A DNA stretch of 64,000 nucleotides from Phlebotomus papatasi (GCF_024763615.1 NC_077222.1:80042001-80106000), one strand, 5' to 3'; shown: positions 22,638 to 35,692, numbered from the stretch's first letter. The notes: generated by a model not told the origin, from the sequence alone. Program-made: numbers and translations.

Positions 22638-23838
22638 TCACACGAGCGTTCCCAACTGGGTCATGTCTTCTCCTAGCGAAGAGAGTCCTGTGTCCGAATT
22701 TGAATCGGCTTCTGTTCCAATAAGCTTTTTGTGTGTAATTTTAGCTATTCTCGCATTGCTGTTTATATTTCTCTGGTTGCAATGATGCATCATGTTCACC
22801 GATGCAATAAGATCTAACGTGGTGAAGTCTATGAACTGCGGCGGAGGTAACTGTGGAGGCAGTGGACTCGTGGCAGATTGATGGACCTGCACTTCGGTTG
22901 TGAATTGCATGGGTGAGTGAGGTGGTATCTCAACTGGAGTTGGCAGAATTGGTTGTCGGAGAACTTCGCTATCAGGAGTGTGGCGTATGTAACTTCCCAC
23001 ATCCTCCTTAACACTATTCTTCAGGATTATTTTACTGATGTTGTAAATATTCTCCGCTAAATACTCACGACTAAGATTTAGATTTTTCTCAGGTGTCACA
23101 TTCACTTCGTGAGCTTTATCTTCCAACATCAATGTCTCAACTTCTGCCGCATCGAGTTGCTCATGGAGTTCTTGGAGTTCCTGAGACTTTTCCTTAAGGA
23201 CACTAATGGACTTCTCAAGTTCACGATCTGTGTCCTCAATTTCGTTATTTCTTTGGGTGATCTCTTCATTGACCCTCTCGAGAGCTTCAATGATTTGGTG
23301 TTCGCTTAGGGATGGGTTTTCTGATTCGTAGCGCTTCACTTTGGCACTCAATCGTACCAAAAGTTCCTCTTCTCGCTGCAAGTGCTTATTGAGAATATAC
23401 ATTTTCTCCAGAAGATCAATTTCTGTTGCCATATCATCTGGAATTTGGCCCTCATTGGACTCTTTGGATGGTTGTGCTCCCTTGGATTTCTCCGCAGCCT
23501 CACTGAACTCCTTAGCTGTCTCATGATCCCGGAGTAGCATTGTTTCTCTGTTGGAGCGACTCTTTCGTCTTACTGTACCACAGGCCTCTTCAAGCTTTGG
23601 GCAATCATCCTGATCATCTTCCAGTGTTGGAGAAATTCCTGCCACAGGAGATGTTGTATCCTCTGTGTGAACACCAGAATCACTATTTCCTGTGGTGACT
23701 TCTTTGTCATCAGCTTCATGGAGTCCATTGAGATATGTCTCCAGTAGATAGTTCTTTCCATGCTCTCGCTCGCGGACTCTGTGGCGTTCCTCCTCAATGA
23801 ATGCAATTTCCAGCTCACGCTCCCTGTAGATAGGATGT
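22638..23838 (-). CDS. meru: RASSF9/10-like protein (meru type): terminal exon, coiled coil
   Basis: 399 codons plus stop. It starts RHPIYRERELEIAFIEEERH, has an acidic/Ser-rich linker (SPVAGISPTLEDDQDD), then a long heptad-rich coiled coil from about MATEIDLLEKMYILNK through EEELLVRLSAKVKRYE, EEITQRNNEIEDTDRELEK and SQELQELHEQLDAAEVETL, a Pro-rich stretch (PTPVEIPPHSPMQF, SPLPPQLPPPQF), and a tail with ADSNSDTGLSS. The tail parallels the D-S-D-T-G-I-S-S of vertebrate RASSF9. It ends in -GTLV, fitting a class-I PDZ-binding motif. N-terminal RASSF proteins are non-enzymatic scaffolds; Drosophila Meru links planar and apical-basal polarity. A PDZ partner here is inference. The acceptor is CTACAG (23844-23839). 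Confidence 0.92.
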
Positions 23839-23941
23839 CTGTAGTTTGACACATTATTTCAGCATTAATACATTTTGAGTTAGAGGATAAGGTGGGGAAA
23901 GTGTCTCTCGGGCATTTGTGGAGAGGGTATGATACACTTAC
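23839..23941 (-). other. RASSF9/10 short intron, 103 bp
   Basis: On the minus strand the donor AG|GTAAGT begins at 23941 and the acceptor CTACAG ends at 23839. The join restores an Arg codon (AG+A), giving SRL-R-HPIYRE. Confidence 0.9.
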
Positions 23942-24198
23942 CTAAGACGTGACAATTGCTGCTGAATGGTCTCACCCTGCTCCAGAATCAGTTTCATGAG
24001 ACGCTCAATTGTAGCACGTTGGGTACGCGGATGAGGAGTCTGGGCGTGGGTGATCCATGCAGCTGATGACTTGGCTGCTCGGTGTCGCCTTCTGCGCACT
24101 ATGGCGCTTCCTGTGGGACTCCCACGGCCACTGTCGCAATTTTCCACACTGGGACTACGTCTTCTATGTCTTTCCACTCGTCGCAGTGTGAGTTTTAC
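23942..24198 (-). CDS. meru: RASSF9/10-like protein (meru type): middle exon
   Basis: 85 codons. It begins VKLTLRRVERHRRRSPSVEN, completing the last beta-strand of the RA domain (the family pattern is A-W-G-x-E-Q followed by V-x-F-V-L-V-R), then a basic Ser/Arg linker (SAIVRRRRHRAAKSSAAW), then ATIERLMKLILEQGETIQQQL. The last block aligns with the M-E-T-L-V-x-L-I-I-S-Q-x-x-T-I-H-Q-Q segment of RASSF9 that starts its coiled coil. The acceptor is TTTTCAG (ends 24199) and the donor GTAAGT (from 23941). The two introns flanking this exon are 13.2 kb and 103 bp. Confidence 0.92.
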
Positions 24199-25460
24199 CT
24201 GAAAATGAGAGTAAATTTAATTAATTTACCCAGATTGCTTCCACTACTGCTGCAAGTGCTCAATTTCTCATACATCCATGTACATCATACAATTTCAAGT
24301 GAAATGCAAATTTCTAAAAGTTTGATTAGTGCTTAATGTACTGATTAATATTGAAATACATTTTGAATGATTTTGCACGAAACCGACGACGCTCAATTAG
24401 AGAGTGTATTATTCTAGCTATATTGAAGGAATGAGCAAATCCCTATTGACTATATTCCTTACTCACTAAAATATTTCGCAGCCTAATCTACGATTTTACT
24501 CACTATCAGCTGAATGTTGAAACGAAGAATAACTTCAGTTGAACCTCAGATTAGCGTTAATCTAGAGTTAAAATTAAGCTAGGTTTAAATATTTTTTCGT
24601 ATGCAGAAACGTGGAATAGTGCTTTGGCGTAAGCTGTTTTTCTCATACGGCAACCCCATATTTTGGCTTTTCTGGCATGCCAGAAAGTGTCAATTCGTCA
24701 ATGTTTTCGTTCGATTTAGCAAGATTCCACGGCTTTTTCACGTTATTTGGTAATCTTGAACCACCGGACTTGCTAAAGATTCTCTAAAATAAAATAGGAA
24801 TCAATATTGTGGATGTGAAAGAATGTGCATGTTTTCTGGGTGCAAAAAAGCGCGACTCCTGCGACTCCTACTTCAGTGGCGACTCATTGAAGTTGCATTG
24901 TGGTGAATGTGTCTTTTTATTTCAGGCAAAATTGGCTTTTTAAGAAGCTGTAAATAGAGTGAATGCCTTGTTTCTTTTCATTAAATCCACTAAACTGCAG
25001 ATTATATCAATTTGGTATGATTTAACAGTATTTTCGAGAAGAATTTACTGATAGATGTGGACTGGTTTATTCCATCTTTAAGCCAAAAATTATACCTCCG
25101 AAATCGGGGGTCTAATTTTTGGATTAAACGTTAATCCACTGTTTAAATTTATTCTATTTCTCGTTCAAACATTAGAAAACGGTGGATCATCCTCGAATTA
25201 TCTTTATACTTCGATTCAACATTCAGCTGTATATGAGTTCCTGTTCGTGATACTATCAATTCCTTGATTAATTGCCTTTATCATTTTTTCTTGTTACAAT
25301 ATGTTGTGATACCGAACTTTCAGAAGACCACGTTTTAACGTAAATTTACTAACCGTTTAAAGGCTTAATTTTAAACAAGATATACATGACGCTCCGTACT
25401 ATTTTCACTTGCTATTTCAGTTTAATTTATTATTACATTTTCAATATCTCATAAATTATG

Positions 25461-25600
25461 CCCAACGCACAATAACTTTTGTTTAGTAAACATGATTTTG
25501 ACATTTCAATGAGAGTGAGTGAGATCTAGATCTAGTCATTTCGCTCATTGTCATGGGAAATTTCGAAAATATGTTTACAAACAAAAGTTATTGTGCGTGG
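25461..25600. mobile_element. Foldback MITE (CGCACAATAACTTTTG), copy 1
   Basis: ~140-bp palindrome: left CGCACAATAACTTTTGTTTA, AAACATG; right TATGTTTACAAACAAAAGTT, ATTGTGCG. The centre is GTGAGTGAGATCTAGATCTA. A second copy follows only ~8 bases later. Confidence 0.85.
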
Positions 25601-25607
25601 AACATTA

Positions 25608-25755
25608 TGCCCAGCGCAAAATAACTTTTATTTATAAACATGTTTTCAAAATCTTCTTTTAGAGTGAGCGAGGTGACTAGATGTAGATCTCACTCACTCT
25701 CATTGAAATGTCAAAAATATGTTTACAAAACAAAAGTTAATGTGCGCCAGGCATT
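25608..25755. mobile_element. Foldback MITE (CGCACAATAACTTTTG), copy 2
   Basis: Same structure as copy 1, with AGCGCAAAATAACTTTTATT on the left, the centre GATGTAGATCTCACTCACTC, and ACAAAACAAAAGTTAATGTG on the right. Tandem arrangement with copy 1. Confidence 0.85.
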
Positions 25756-26034
25756 ATTATGTAAAATTACTCAACAAAATCGGTTTGGTGTAAATCTGTA
25801 AATCATTTTGCGTATAAGATAATCCGGAACCATTGCAATAGAAACGATGAATACGATTTTTAATATTGGAATCTCTCACCCATCATGAATCAAGACATAA
25901 ACCAGTACGGATATCATTGGTCGTTTTTTTTTAATAGAAAATGTACCATGATCTTATCAAAAAGGGTCGTCTTAAACTTTAGCATTGAAACGGGATCCAG
26001 AAGGCCCGAAATACTTCTAGTTCATTCAGGAATA

Positions 26035-26640
26035 TAGGGTAACATGTGGTATTTCTGGACTAGGTGCTTTTTGGGACATAATATGGGTATTTCTGGACAC
26101 ATCAAAAGTTCTATAAATATTTGTTTTCTTATTATTTTTAAGTTTAAGCTCTTTGCGTATCAGATAAAGATAAAACTTCTAAAATTTCATTTAATTTAAA
26201 ATGTGAAATATGCGTGAGTTGTGAGTGCCACATTCCCCTTTTTACAAAACCTTCAGTGTGGTCAATTTTGCAGATGTCAAAACAGTCCTGAGTTTTTTCG
26301 ATTTAAGCCACTTTACAAGTGAAATTTAAATAAAATTTTTATGAAACAGTGAAGTTTAGACTTTCTACTTAAAGGTAAATAGTCAGGCTAATTGAAATTT
26401 ATTTGCATAATAGCAACTCTTGTCTGTCCCGAAATACACCATTCTTACTTTTTTACATTTTTTTTGCTATTTTGAATAAAAACTTATGCATTTTCCAACA
26501 TTTTTCGGTAAGAATCTTTTTATGGATAGAATAAGGAATATAAATATTTGTATCAACAAAGAAAAAAATAATTTTAGAAGTCAGGCTGTTTGAGATTTGA
26601 AAGTGCTAAAAAGTGTCCCGAAATACCACACGTTACCCTA
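26035..26640. mobile_element. 606-bp TIR element (TAGGGTAACRTGTGGTATTTC)
   Basis: Left TAGGGTAACATGTGGTATTT, right (reverse complement) TAGGGTAACGTGTGGTATTT. GGTATTTCTGGAC / GTCCCGAAATACC motifs recur inside both ends (26090, 26425, 26615). No ORF. Confidence 0.9.
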
Positions 26641-29050
26641 GTCCATTGCTGGTTGAACCATTGAATTTTAATGGCACAGCAGTTGTGAACTATGCCAAGT
26701 CCTAGAAGGTATCATGATCAGCTACTACAATTCTAAAATTCAATCAAATTACTATACTAATTATGCTGAAAAATATTTAGAAAAAATAATTTGCTCTTTT
26801 AGTCTTCTTGACACACGTAACCCCTTAAAGGAAGTAATGAAGTGTTAAGAATGTTGTTGGATATTATCTATTGTTGAAAATAAATTTTATGTACCCAAAA
26901 ATGATAAATTTAATGCATTCCGAGCGAAAACACATGTGTTGCTTATGAGTTATGTGTAGCAAGAATGTTATACGTTGTGTATGTTGTTGGTCTAAAATTA
27001 CAAGGAAAATTTTAAAATTATTTTATACATTAAACCCAGGGTTTAGAAAATTTTCAGTAATAATTGAAAAATCTTTAAACCGTCAGTAATACTACCGCTT
27101 TGCTATAGAGCTTCTTAGCGCATTGATTAACCGACCGAGAAGGGTTAGAAAAAATAAAATCAAGGGACTTTATAATGGAGGTCACGAACTTAAATTTCAC
27201 TTTAGTTAAACTAAATTTAATAAAATTAATGAATGACTTTTGAATAAACAGCCATATTGAATCGCAACAGTGTCACGGTTATCTGTTAACCACCTGAAAT
27301 ACTGTGCCAGATGAATGCACACAGAATCCATCCAATTTGTCCGCGTTACGATGGCAGAGTGCAAGTGAATGTATAATGGAATATAGAGTTTGAATTGAAA
27401 ATGTAAAGCTGAATTTGAGGAATGGGTAAATCTGTGAGATTCTCAGCGATTTATTCACCAAACACACCCTCCCCGTCGCGCCATGTCCTCATATTATTAA
27501 CATGTGCAATGCATAGCATTAGCGTCCCCAAGAACGGCTGCAATTTCACTTTCTGCCTTGTCGCATTGCTCCACTATTATAAACCGTGAACAGCATATGC
27601 TGCTCTCTGCACAGTCTCAATTGCATGCTTCATTACACGATATACTCTCTCACATATGCCTCGAGTATCTGTTGTGCCGCACTTCGACTACGATTAATTT
27701 TATTAGCCCATTTTATGTGCACATTTCATGTATTACATTGGGTGCTCCTCCGATGCTGTTTGAATGAAACATTGCTTAAAGGGCACTTGTTTCTAGCACA
27801 CATTTTAGATGACCTCACCCACCCAAATAGTTTACTTTCCGCCCTTTTCTCTCAACCAGCCGCATCATTCACTGTCCATATTTTTTTTCCTTTCACACCG
27901 AATGCGAATAATACTAATAAAAAAGACGTTCTTGCAAAATAACATAATGATGAAAGAAAATTCGCAGAGTGCTCGGCCATATGTGAATTCAATGAGAATA
28001 CTACGAATTGTGAATATTGACCTTCACCATTATATATGGCAGTGGTGTATCAGTTTGTATACGAGTTAAACATATCCGACAAATCGAATGCCAAAAAAAA
28101 TGTAGACATACATATAACCGTAACATAAGGTTTGACTTTAGTAGTGCAATGCAAATCTCTAATAATGGAAATAATCCAGTAATGCATACGCCTATTAATT
28201 ATTAGATCTCTAGTAGTGGAAATATGAAATTCAATCAATGCTTATAATTTATTTTTCGAATGGTTCGAACTCTACCAAGAGAGCAAATGAAGTCACGCAG
28301 TTTGTCTGTCTGTCTGGCCGTCCGATTGTCTTTTTGTATGTCTCGCCAACGTCAGTCATAGAAGCTGAACGGTTGGAGATAGGGAATTTGGACCTTCGGA
28401 GGATCCCTCATAAGCCGATCAAAGGATTACGAAGATTATCTTCATTTTCCCTCCATTCCTTCTTAAAAAAAGCTGCGTGTTTAAAATTTACCCAGGTAGA
28501 TATTTCACTAATGTACGAAAATATTCATGAATCACTACTAATAACGTTTTTTCAAGGTCAAAAGTTAAATATGCTCTAGAGATCGACTTTCTCAATTGAA
28601 TGAGATCATGTTTGGGTTTGTTGGAAAGGTCTTGAATTCTTTGATAATTCTGAACCGTTTCAATCCTATTTAAACCGATAATTGTAGAGTTTAAATTTTT
28701 CGCCTTATACCAATAAATTCTCTGCTAAGTCGACCCTAAATATTCATGACGCAATGTCTCTTTTATAGGCCAGCGCCTCTGGTAATAGCGGAGACGACTG
28801 TAATAATATACTCGATCGTACGATCTCAGTGAGTTGAGTTTGGACTTGAATTTGTATTGAGTTATGCAGGTTATGCAAGTAGTAGGACGTAGTGCAAAGA
28901 GCTCGCGACAATTCGGAGCCCACACCAGTCGAGTGCATAAGCAGATAACCTACTAAGTATCTTGTAGGTAAGATTAGAATATTGCTTGTGTCCTATGCAA
29001 TGAACAGATTATGAATCGATCATAAGCTTTAATACTAAATTCAATTGTGT

Positions 29051-29346
29051 TAGGGGAGACCGGGGTAAAATTAGACACGTATAGAATTATTCTGTCTACA
29101 CACTAGGAGCAATTTTCGTCAAAAATGGTCTTTTTTAAAAAATTCTGACGTTTCTGCCTACAAGCATAGAGAAATTTGTTGTAGTTTGCCTTAGAAGAAA
29201 TATTGTGGAAATCACTGTTTATTCGAAGTATATACTTTCCGTCCTATTCATTGAAATATTTATCAGCCTGATACAAAAAAATTTTGTCCAAATTATACAC
29301 GATGAAAAATTTCATATGCTGGCTTATTCTACCCCGGTCTCCCCTA
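29051..29346. mobile_element. 296-bp TIR MITE (TAGGGGAGACCGGGGTA), copy 1
   Basis: Perfect 17-bp terminal inverted repeats TAGGGGAGACCGGGGTA, then AAATTAG / AGAATAAG. A diverged copy is at 32541-32751 (shared CTTAGAAGAAA, CCTATTCATTGAA and AATTATAC-CGATGAAAAATTT). Confidence 0.9.
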
Positions 29347-29710
29347 CTATTAAGTTATATTGAGCAATATTTTTGAGTGATTTTTAAATTGATTCAAATC
29401 GGTCTTAAACGAGTAAACGGTAAATGCGAAAGTACTTTGGAGGTTTAAAATCACCAATTCGAATAATTCGCGAAGCATAGGAAGCTTATACCTTTCTTTT
29501 CTTTATTTATAATATTTTTATATTAAAAAAGAGCGAAAGAGCTTTTAAACCGTTTTGCTCTGTGAGTTGGAGACCAATGCTAAGATGGTGGTAGACGGTT
29601 GTGGTTTGTCCTCTCTTTCTCATGTTAGCACACTATGTTTCCAAAAGATTTGATTTGTGTCTCAAAAGTCAAAACAATAAATAAATAAATAAATGCAATA
29701 TTACAATACA

Positions 29711-29946
29711 TAGGGTAAAGTGATGCAAGTTATACATAGTGTTACAAGTTGGACAATTCGCCTGTATAAGTTGGACATGGCTTTTTTCTTGATAAATACA
29801 ATACAAAATTTGTTTTTAAGCACAAGGAACCAAATTGTAAAACTAAAGCAATAAAAATATACAAATAAAAATGAAGTACTAAATTTATCAAGGCAAAAAG
29901 CCCTGTCCAAATTGTACCATTGTCCAAATTGTACCACTTTACCCTA
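29711..29946. mobile_element. 236-bp TIR MITE (TAGGGTAAAGTG)
   Basis: Left TAGGGTAAAGTGATGCAAGT and TACAAGTTGGACAATT; right, reverse-complemented, TAGGGTAAAGTGGTACAATT and TTGGACAATGG. Short frames inside are chance. Confidence 0.85.
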
Positions 29947-32540
29947 CTATCGGTGAATGTTTGTAATTAATTAGGTTTTTTGCTTAATAATTATAGGTTT
30001 AAATTAATTTCCATTAAAATTTGCAATCCTGAAGCTTTTTTGTTTTTAACAAAATATTAAGAGTCATATAGACAGATTATTGCTAAATGCTTAATTCTAG
30101 TGTTGTGTAACACTGATCATATTTTTAGTATTGGTAATATATTGTGCAAACATTTGAATGTACACTGCTACCACAAAAAACACACACACCCAACACGGTA
30201 AATAAATCCAATAAAAATAGTATGTTTTTTTCTGTAATTTCTCGTCCTGTCTCTCGGGTCGGGAGAATATTTATTGATAAATGTTAAACACCAAAAACAT
30301 TCAAAACTCTCAGGCCAGGCCTTTTAAATGTCACTTTTCATATAAGTTATATCCTCTTCCACTCACAGATCATTTCATTTTCCTTTCTGTTACTCAAAAT
30401 GTTGTGTAAGAGAAAACATGGGTAAAAGGTGATGGGTCAGAATTGTGCTCTTTTAGCTGTAATAGCCGTAATACTGACACAAATAATAAGTTGCTCTTCC
30501 CTTTTCCAATTATTGAGGGGAATTAATTAATAAATCATGCCAAAGTGGAAAATTGCTTCCTTCCTTACCATTTATGAATTTTCCTGTTGCCTTTTAGGGG
30601 TGGGATCAATCACGGAACGGCTTTTCTCGGTGGAGGTCTTTTGTTATGGAATGGGGAAAATATAAGGGATTTCTAACTGTTTAAAGCTTAAAGGTAGTAC
30701 CATCAATTTCTGCTGATTTTTTTTTCTTAATTTTGATTTATGAACTCTTCCCGATTAATATCCTCAATAGAATTTACATGAAGTACATTGTATAAATTGC
30801 AAATTTTGATTAACTGAATAGTGGTTGTCCCATCTTGAAACTACAATATAACGTGCTTAGATGCCCATTAGTCATTGTGTTTATACCATCAGTTTTCATT
30901 CCCGGAGAATTTCACATACAATTGAAGTAAAGTGACTGCCTGCAACATTCATCATAAAATCAATATTTCCTTTTATACCACCCCTTTTTCCTCTCAAATA
31001 TGACATGGATATTTACATAAAAAGGCTTTTCTTTTTAATGTGAAAATTTAATGCAAATTGTGGGATTGTATTTGATTGTATAACGCGCAATATTGTTTCA
31101 TGTTGTATATTTGCGATAGAAATCGTAAACCATCCGTTTGTATTTTATTTATTGCTATTATAAGGTTTTGTTGTTGCATAACAATCGAATTGTTCTCAAC
31201 AACCGAATTTTTCTTCACATTTTGTGTATAACCTGTATGTTGCGTTTTTCTTTTTTTTAAATAATCCGTGAGTTTGAAAAACAAAATACAAATGTCTGGC
31301 TGGCTTGTGTATCTCTATATTTGATTAAAAATATGAACAATTTTCATACTCTTCTGGGATTCAAAGACCTTTGAAATAAATTCAAACTTACCCCAATCGG
31401 CTGAGAAATACGCTTTCTAAACTTGTTTAAGTTTTAACCTTGAAAATGCGTCAAAAAAAATATTTCAAGGTCATTGTCATATAATATTATATGCAAATAT
31501 TCGCTTAGACAATCTGTAGCGATTGCAAAAATCGCGACACATTTACGTTAAAGAGTTAAAACGAATTTCAATAAGTTTTTTTTGACTCTCTGATCAGTCA
31601 TATGTAAAAAAAATCCTCGATTGACAGATTTATTTATTTCAGTGAATATGTTATTCCCAGTTAATCAATATATCAATGGTAGATGAATGTTTTTTCGTAA
31701 CTAGTATTTATTTATAGTACTACATCACAGAGCAATTTAGTTGTGATGTACATGATAAAATAAAAATATATGTTTCCCAAATCAATTTAAGTTGATCTTC
31801 TTAATTTCTATGGAAACGCGTGAAAGGCCTATAATCACTTTCGTCTTCTATTGTCAGACTTTGTGTTAAAATATACCCAATTTTTAATAAATTAACCTTC
31901 AATTCTCAACATTATACGGTACTTGTGACCAAGAGTCACATAATTTCTCACATTTTAGAACACCCCAATGCCTCTTTTTTGCATACTTTGACTTCCCCTT
32001 ACCAAAAATTTATAGTAAAAACGCTCATAAATCTGCCACTCACAGGAATTTGCGCCACGCGAGTGGGGGGTGATGTCATAAAAAATATTAAATAATCTAT
32101 ATCCATCAGGGAACGTAAAATATTTTATTGACCCATTAACTCTTAACTGTTTATCGTGCGAATTTCGCAAGCAATAAAAGACTACTTCATGATAATATTG
32201 CTATGTATGCCTACCATGTGCCAATTGTTATCATCCCCCGGTAATGATTTCTCACATCCCCTAATTACATAACAAGCTTTTATCAGTCTGAAAAATAAGT
32301 GCAGTGATGAATTAGTTGGGATCGAGCTCAAACTCGTAAGAAATAATTTTTTTTTGTATTCGAGTGGTCTTTGTTTTTTCTACTTTAATGTTTTTGGAGA
32401 GAAACGGTAATAGTTATCAAATTACAGCTTTCGGAAAAATTACTTTGATTACTTTTAGTGTTGCTATATCCTGAAATTTTGTTTACAATATTAATTATGT
32501 AGTACGAAATAGGTCTTTTATTAAAAATTCCAACTGAGAA

Positions 32541-32751
32541 TAGGGCAGACCGGGACAGATTTAGCCATGCATGATATTAGATAGTTAGATTAGCTGTCTT
32601 AGAAGAAAGATTAAAGTAACTACTATTTAGTCCAAATTAACATTTCACTTCCTATTCATTGAAGTTTGTCAGCAGGATACAAACATTTTATTACAAATTA
32701 TACGCAATGAAAAATTTTATTTACTAGATAATTCTGCCCAGGTCTCCCCTA
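32541..32751. mobile_element. TAGGGGAGACCGGGG MITE, copy 2 (diverged)
   Basis: Left TAGGGCAGACCGGGACAGAT; right, reverse-complemented, TAGGGGAGACCTGGGCAGAA. The interior aligns with copy 1 but with many substitutions and a ~60-bp deletion. Confidence 0.8.
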
Positions 32752-32989
32752 CATCCAAATTAAATTCAATTGAATAGGTCAAAGAAATTGGTTAAGTTTT
32801 CCCAATTTGACCATTTGAGATAAGTTTTCCCAGTGCAATTCCTCTGTTTCTAAAAAATTTAAGTCACAATCGAACTTGCACGTATTCCAATTCTCAGATA
32901 CTTTGAATTTGAAGCTATCTCTAGAATACTAAAGGTTTCTCAGAGCATGTCATTTTATTACTCAAACTGCAGAAGGAGATAAAACAGTA

Positions 32990-33169
32990 TACAGTACGAC
33001 TCCAATAGAGTCAACGCATTTGCTTCTTTATATGTATGTATCTTCAATATTCTAAGTTATTAATTGTTGTACTTACTATTTAAAAGCTTGACATTAAACT
33101 TGAAATTTTACATATTTTTCACGATGTTTCAAAATTTTTAGGGGTTGACTCTATCGGAGTCATACTGTA
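32990..33169. mobile_element. TACAGT TIR MITE, 180 bp
   Basis: Left TACAGTACGACTCCAATAGA-GTCAAC; right, reverse-complemented, TACAGTATGACTCCGATAGA-GTCAAC. Tc1/mariner-pogo-like ends flanked by TA. No ORF. Confidence 0.88.
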
Positions 33170-33439
33170 TTTACACTAATTTATTCGCTTTTTAATACGG
33201 CAAAAATTTTCGTGCACCCTTTTGGGAGTCATATTTTGAGGATTACCGAAAAAATTTTAACCACTGTATATGGTTATTTTTAACAAGTTTTTTTATTCTG
33301 GCATTTTTCAAAAATGATGCACCAATATATATTCATCTGATGTGTTCGTTATAAAATGAAGAAACCAAATGGTTACTGATAAAGTCTTGGGGTTTACATG
33401 ATTCTACCTGTTAAATCTTAACAGGGAAATTTGGAGGGT

Positions 33440-33610
33440 AAATTATAGGAATTTACACAGAGCACTGGCTGAATTCACATCTTGCAAAGTTGGGTGTGGA
33501 TGTTACCTCAACTTTCAAGGGTTGTAGAGAGAGTCTGGAAACAGTAGAACACATTTTATGTTATTGTTCCAAATTCTTAAGTCAGTGAATTGAAATTTTT
33601 AAGAAAGAAC
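33440..33610 (+). pseudogene. Non-LTR retrotransposon RT C-terminal fragment
   Basis: Two + frames together read HRALAEFTSCKVG..., then CRESLETVEHILCYCSKF. The C-x-E-T-x-E-H-I-L-x-x-C-x-x-F pattern is the zinc-knuckle-like motif found after the reverse transcriptase of Jockey/CR1-type elements. A frameshift and a TGA after SKFLSQ show it is dead. Confidence 0.5.
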
Positions 33611-35177
33611 TGCAGACACTGCATGGAGGATCTCAAAACAGCGGCAGTTCAGGATGTTCTGCAGTTCAGCTAGTTTTTAAAAGAATTGGAGTAACGTTTG
33701 TTGGGTAGATTTAAGGGCAGGGGGGTGACAATTGCTCTGAAAAATGCGACCAGTTTTAGTGTAAATTTTTTCCTGCTTTCGTACACATTTCACGAGATAT
33801 CTTCAAAACTACGTAGGTTGCCAATTTGGGGTTTTCGGTTGCCTCTTCGTTATTAAATTGGCTTTTATTTTGTATTAGTATTTTTTGCTAATTCATTCTA
33901 CAATGACAGAAAATAGCTAATAAACTCAAAGTTTTTTTCGGCACGCTAGAAACATATGGGAAACATAGGAATATGCTCACTAAACAATCTATATATCTAT
34001 CCATGGTTTCGTAAAATTTACCTTAATTTTTCCTTCCACTACTTAATTGTTTTTTTTTTGTATTTCTAAGAACAAATCCAATTTAATTTTCAAATATATC
34101 TTTGGAAAATACCAAGACAAATTTTTCGTTCATGTGTATCTCTTCCGTTCAATAGTTTTTGAGGGTCAAAAATAAAACGATTTTTACTATGATTCCAACC
34201 GCGTATGAAATCATCAGATCATGAACCGGTCAATTGATTTTATATAATATTCCAAATTTCATTTATATGACTTATATTATATTGGGTGTTTGGATATGAT
34301 TTATGAATTGGTTCAATATGGTTGTTGTATAAAAAACATACAGTGATGAAAAAAGCTTTGCAAAATGCTCAAACTTATTGGCATGATGATTTATTCCGAC
34401 AATTGAACCATACAGAGCAACTTTATTCATTCAAGCAAATAAGTTGAAACCTATTTTGAGGACATAGACTTCGAGGATTTTTTACAGTCCTGCGGAAAGG
34501 GACATTTTCATCTCAGTTGTGTTTCAGTTGTGAATTTAGTTTTTGACAGAAGAGAATATTACACTATAATAATTTACAGATAAAGAAAAAAAAATCTGCA
34601 ATTGTGTATAAACAAAGTGAAAAAATACTATTAATTTGCATAATTTTCAATTTCTTTACTACAATTTGTGGACCCACAAATTCAAAAACATTGTGAATTT
34701 TTTAGTCATTGTTTTATAATTATATAATACTTAAAAAGCACAAATTAATGCATTTTATAGCAAACTTTGATTAATGAATTGTTTAATTTTATAAATTTAA
34801 ATTGTGGTCATAGATGGAAATATTTTGGCGGACACCCGAAATAGTAGAGAAAATAAAATATAAATTAAATAAAATTATTATTGTCCAGGAAATTCAAAAA
34901 GCAGCATTAATGGTATAAATATGAATTTTTTGGTAAATTATTCATAAATATAAAGGTAACTATTATTGTAATAAGTGTTTAAAAATATGGAAAATCATAT
35001 GAATTGATATATGTTTGTAATGTAGGTTCCAAACTGAAGCAGCCAAATTTTTTTTATATCGCACGGCGGCGTTTTTAGTGACGTTTTCAGAATTGAGATA
35101 GTTAAACCTCAAATATTTAATTTTAGTTCTTTCACAACAATATTTTTCAAAGTTGAACTTTTTACTAGAGGTGTATA

Positions 35178-35328
35178 ATGAATAGCGCACAATAACTTTT
35201 GTTTGTAAACATGTGTTCAAAATTTCTTATGAGAGTGAGCGAAATGACTAGATCTAGATTTCATTCACTCTTACTGAAAAGTCAAAAACATGTTTACAAA
35301 ACAAAAGTTATCGTGCGTTGCGCATAAT
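35178..35328. mobile_element. Foldback MITE (CGCACAATAACTTTTG), copy 3
   Basis: Left GCGCACAATAACTTTTGTTT-GTAAACATG; right CATGTTTACAAAACAAAAGT-TATCGTGCG; centre TGACTAGATCTAGATTTCAT. A strongly degraded fourth copy is near 49792-49900. Confidence 0.85.
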
Positions 35329-35692
35329 ATTGAAGTAAGCATGAAGAACATTCAATACAACTTTCGCTTTTAAAATATTTACTCTTCCGCTTTTTTTCTT
35401 AAGTATCAATTTCATTAATATTCTTATTTTCATATTGTTTCTTTCATGTTCACATTTAGTGTGATGCGTCACTATTATTCACTATGAAAACATTTAAAAT
35501 TTCTGAAGATTTGACTCGGATATTTCACAAAAACGACACATAGATTAACTTAAGAACATTTATTAATATTAATTTTTGCCTTATTAAATTATCTTTATCT
35601 GTGCTGTGCGTACAGTAAAATATGCAAATATGTCGCTGTTTTACTGAAATTTTCTTTATAAAAAACCTACTGAAGAATATTACCAGATTTGG

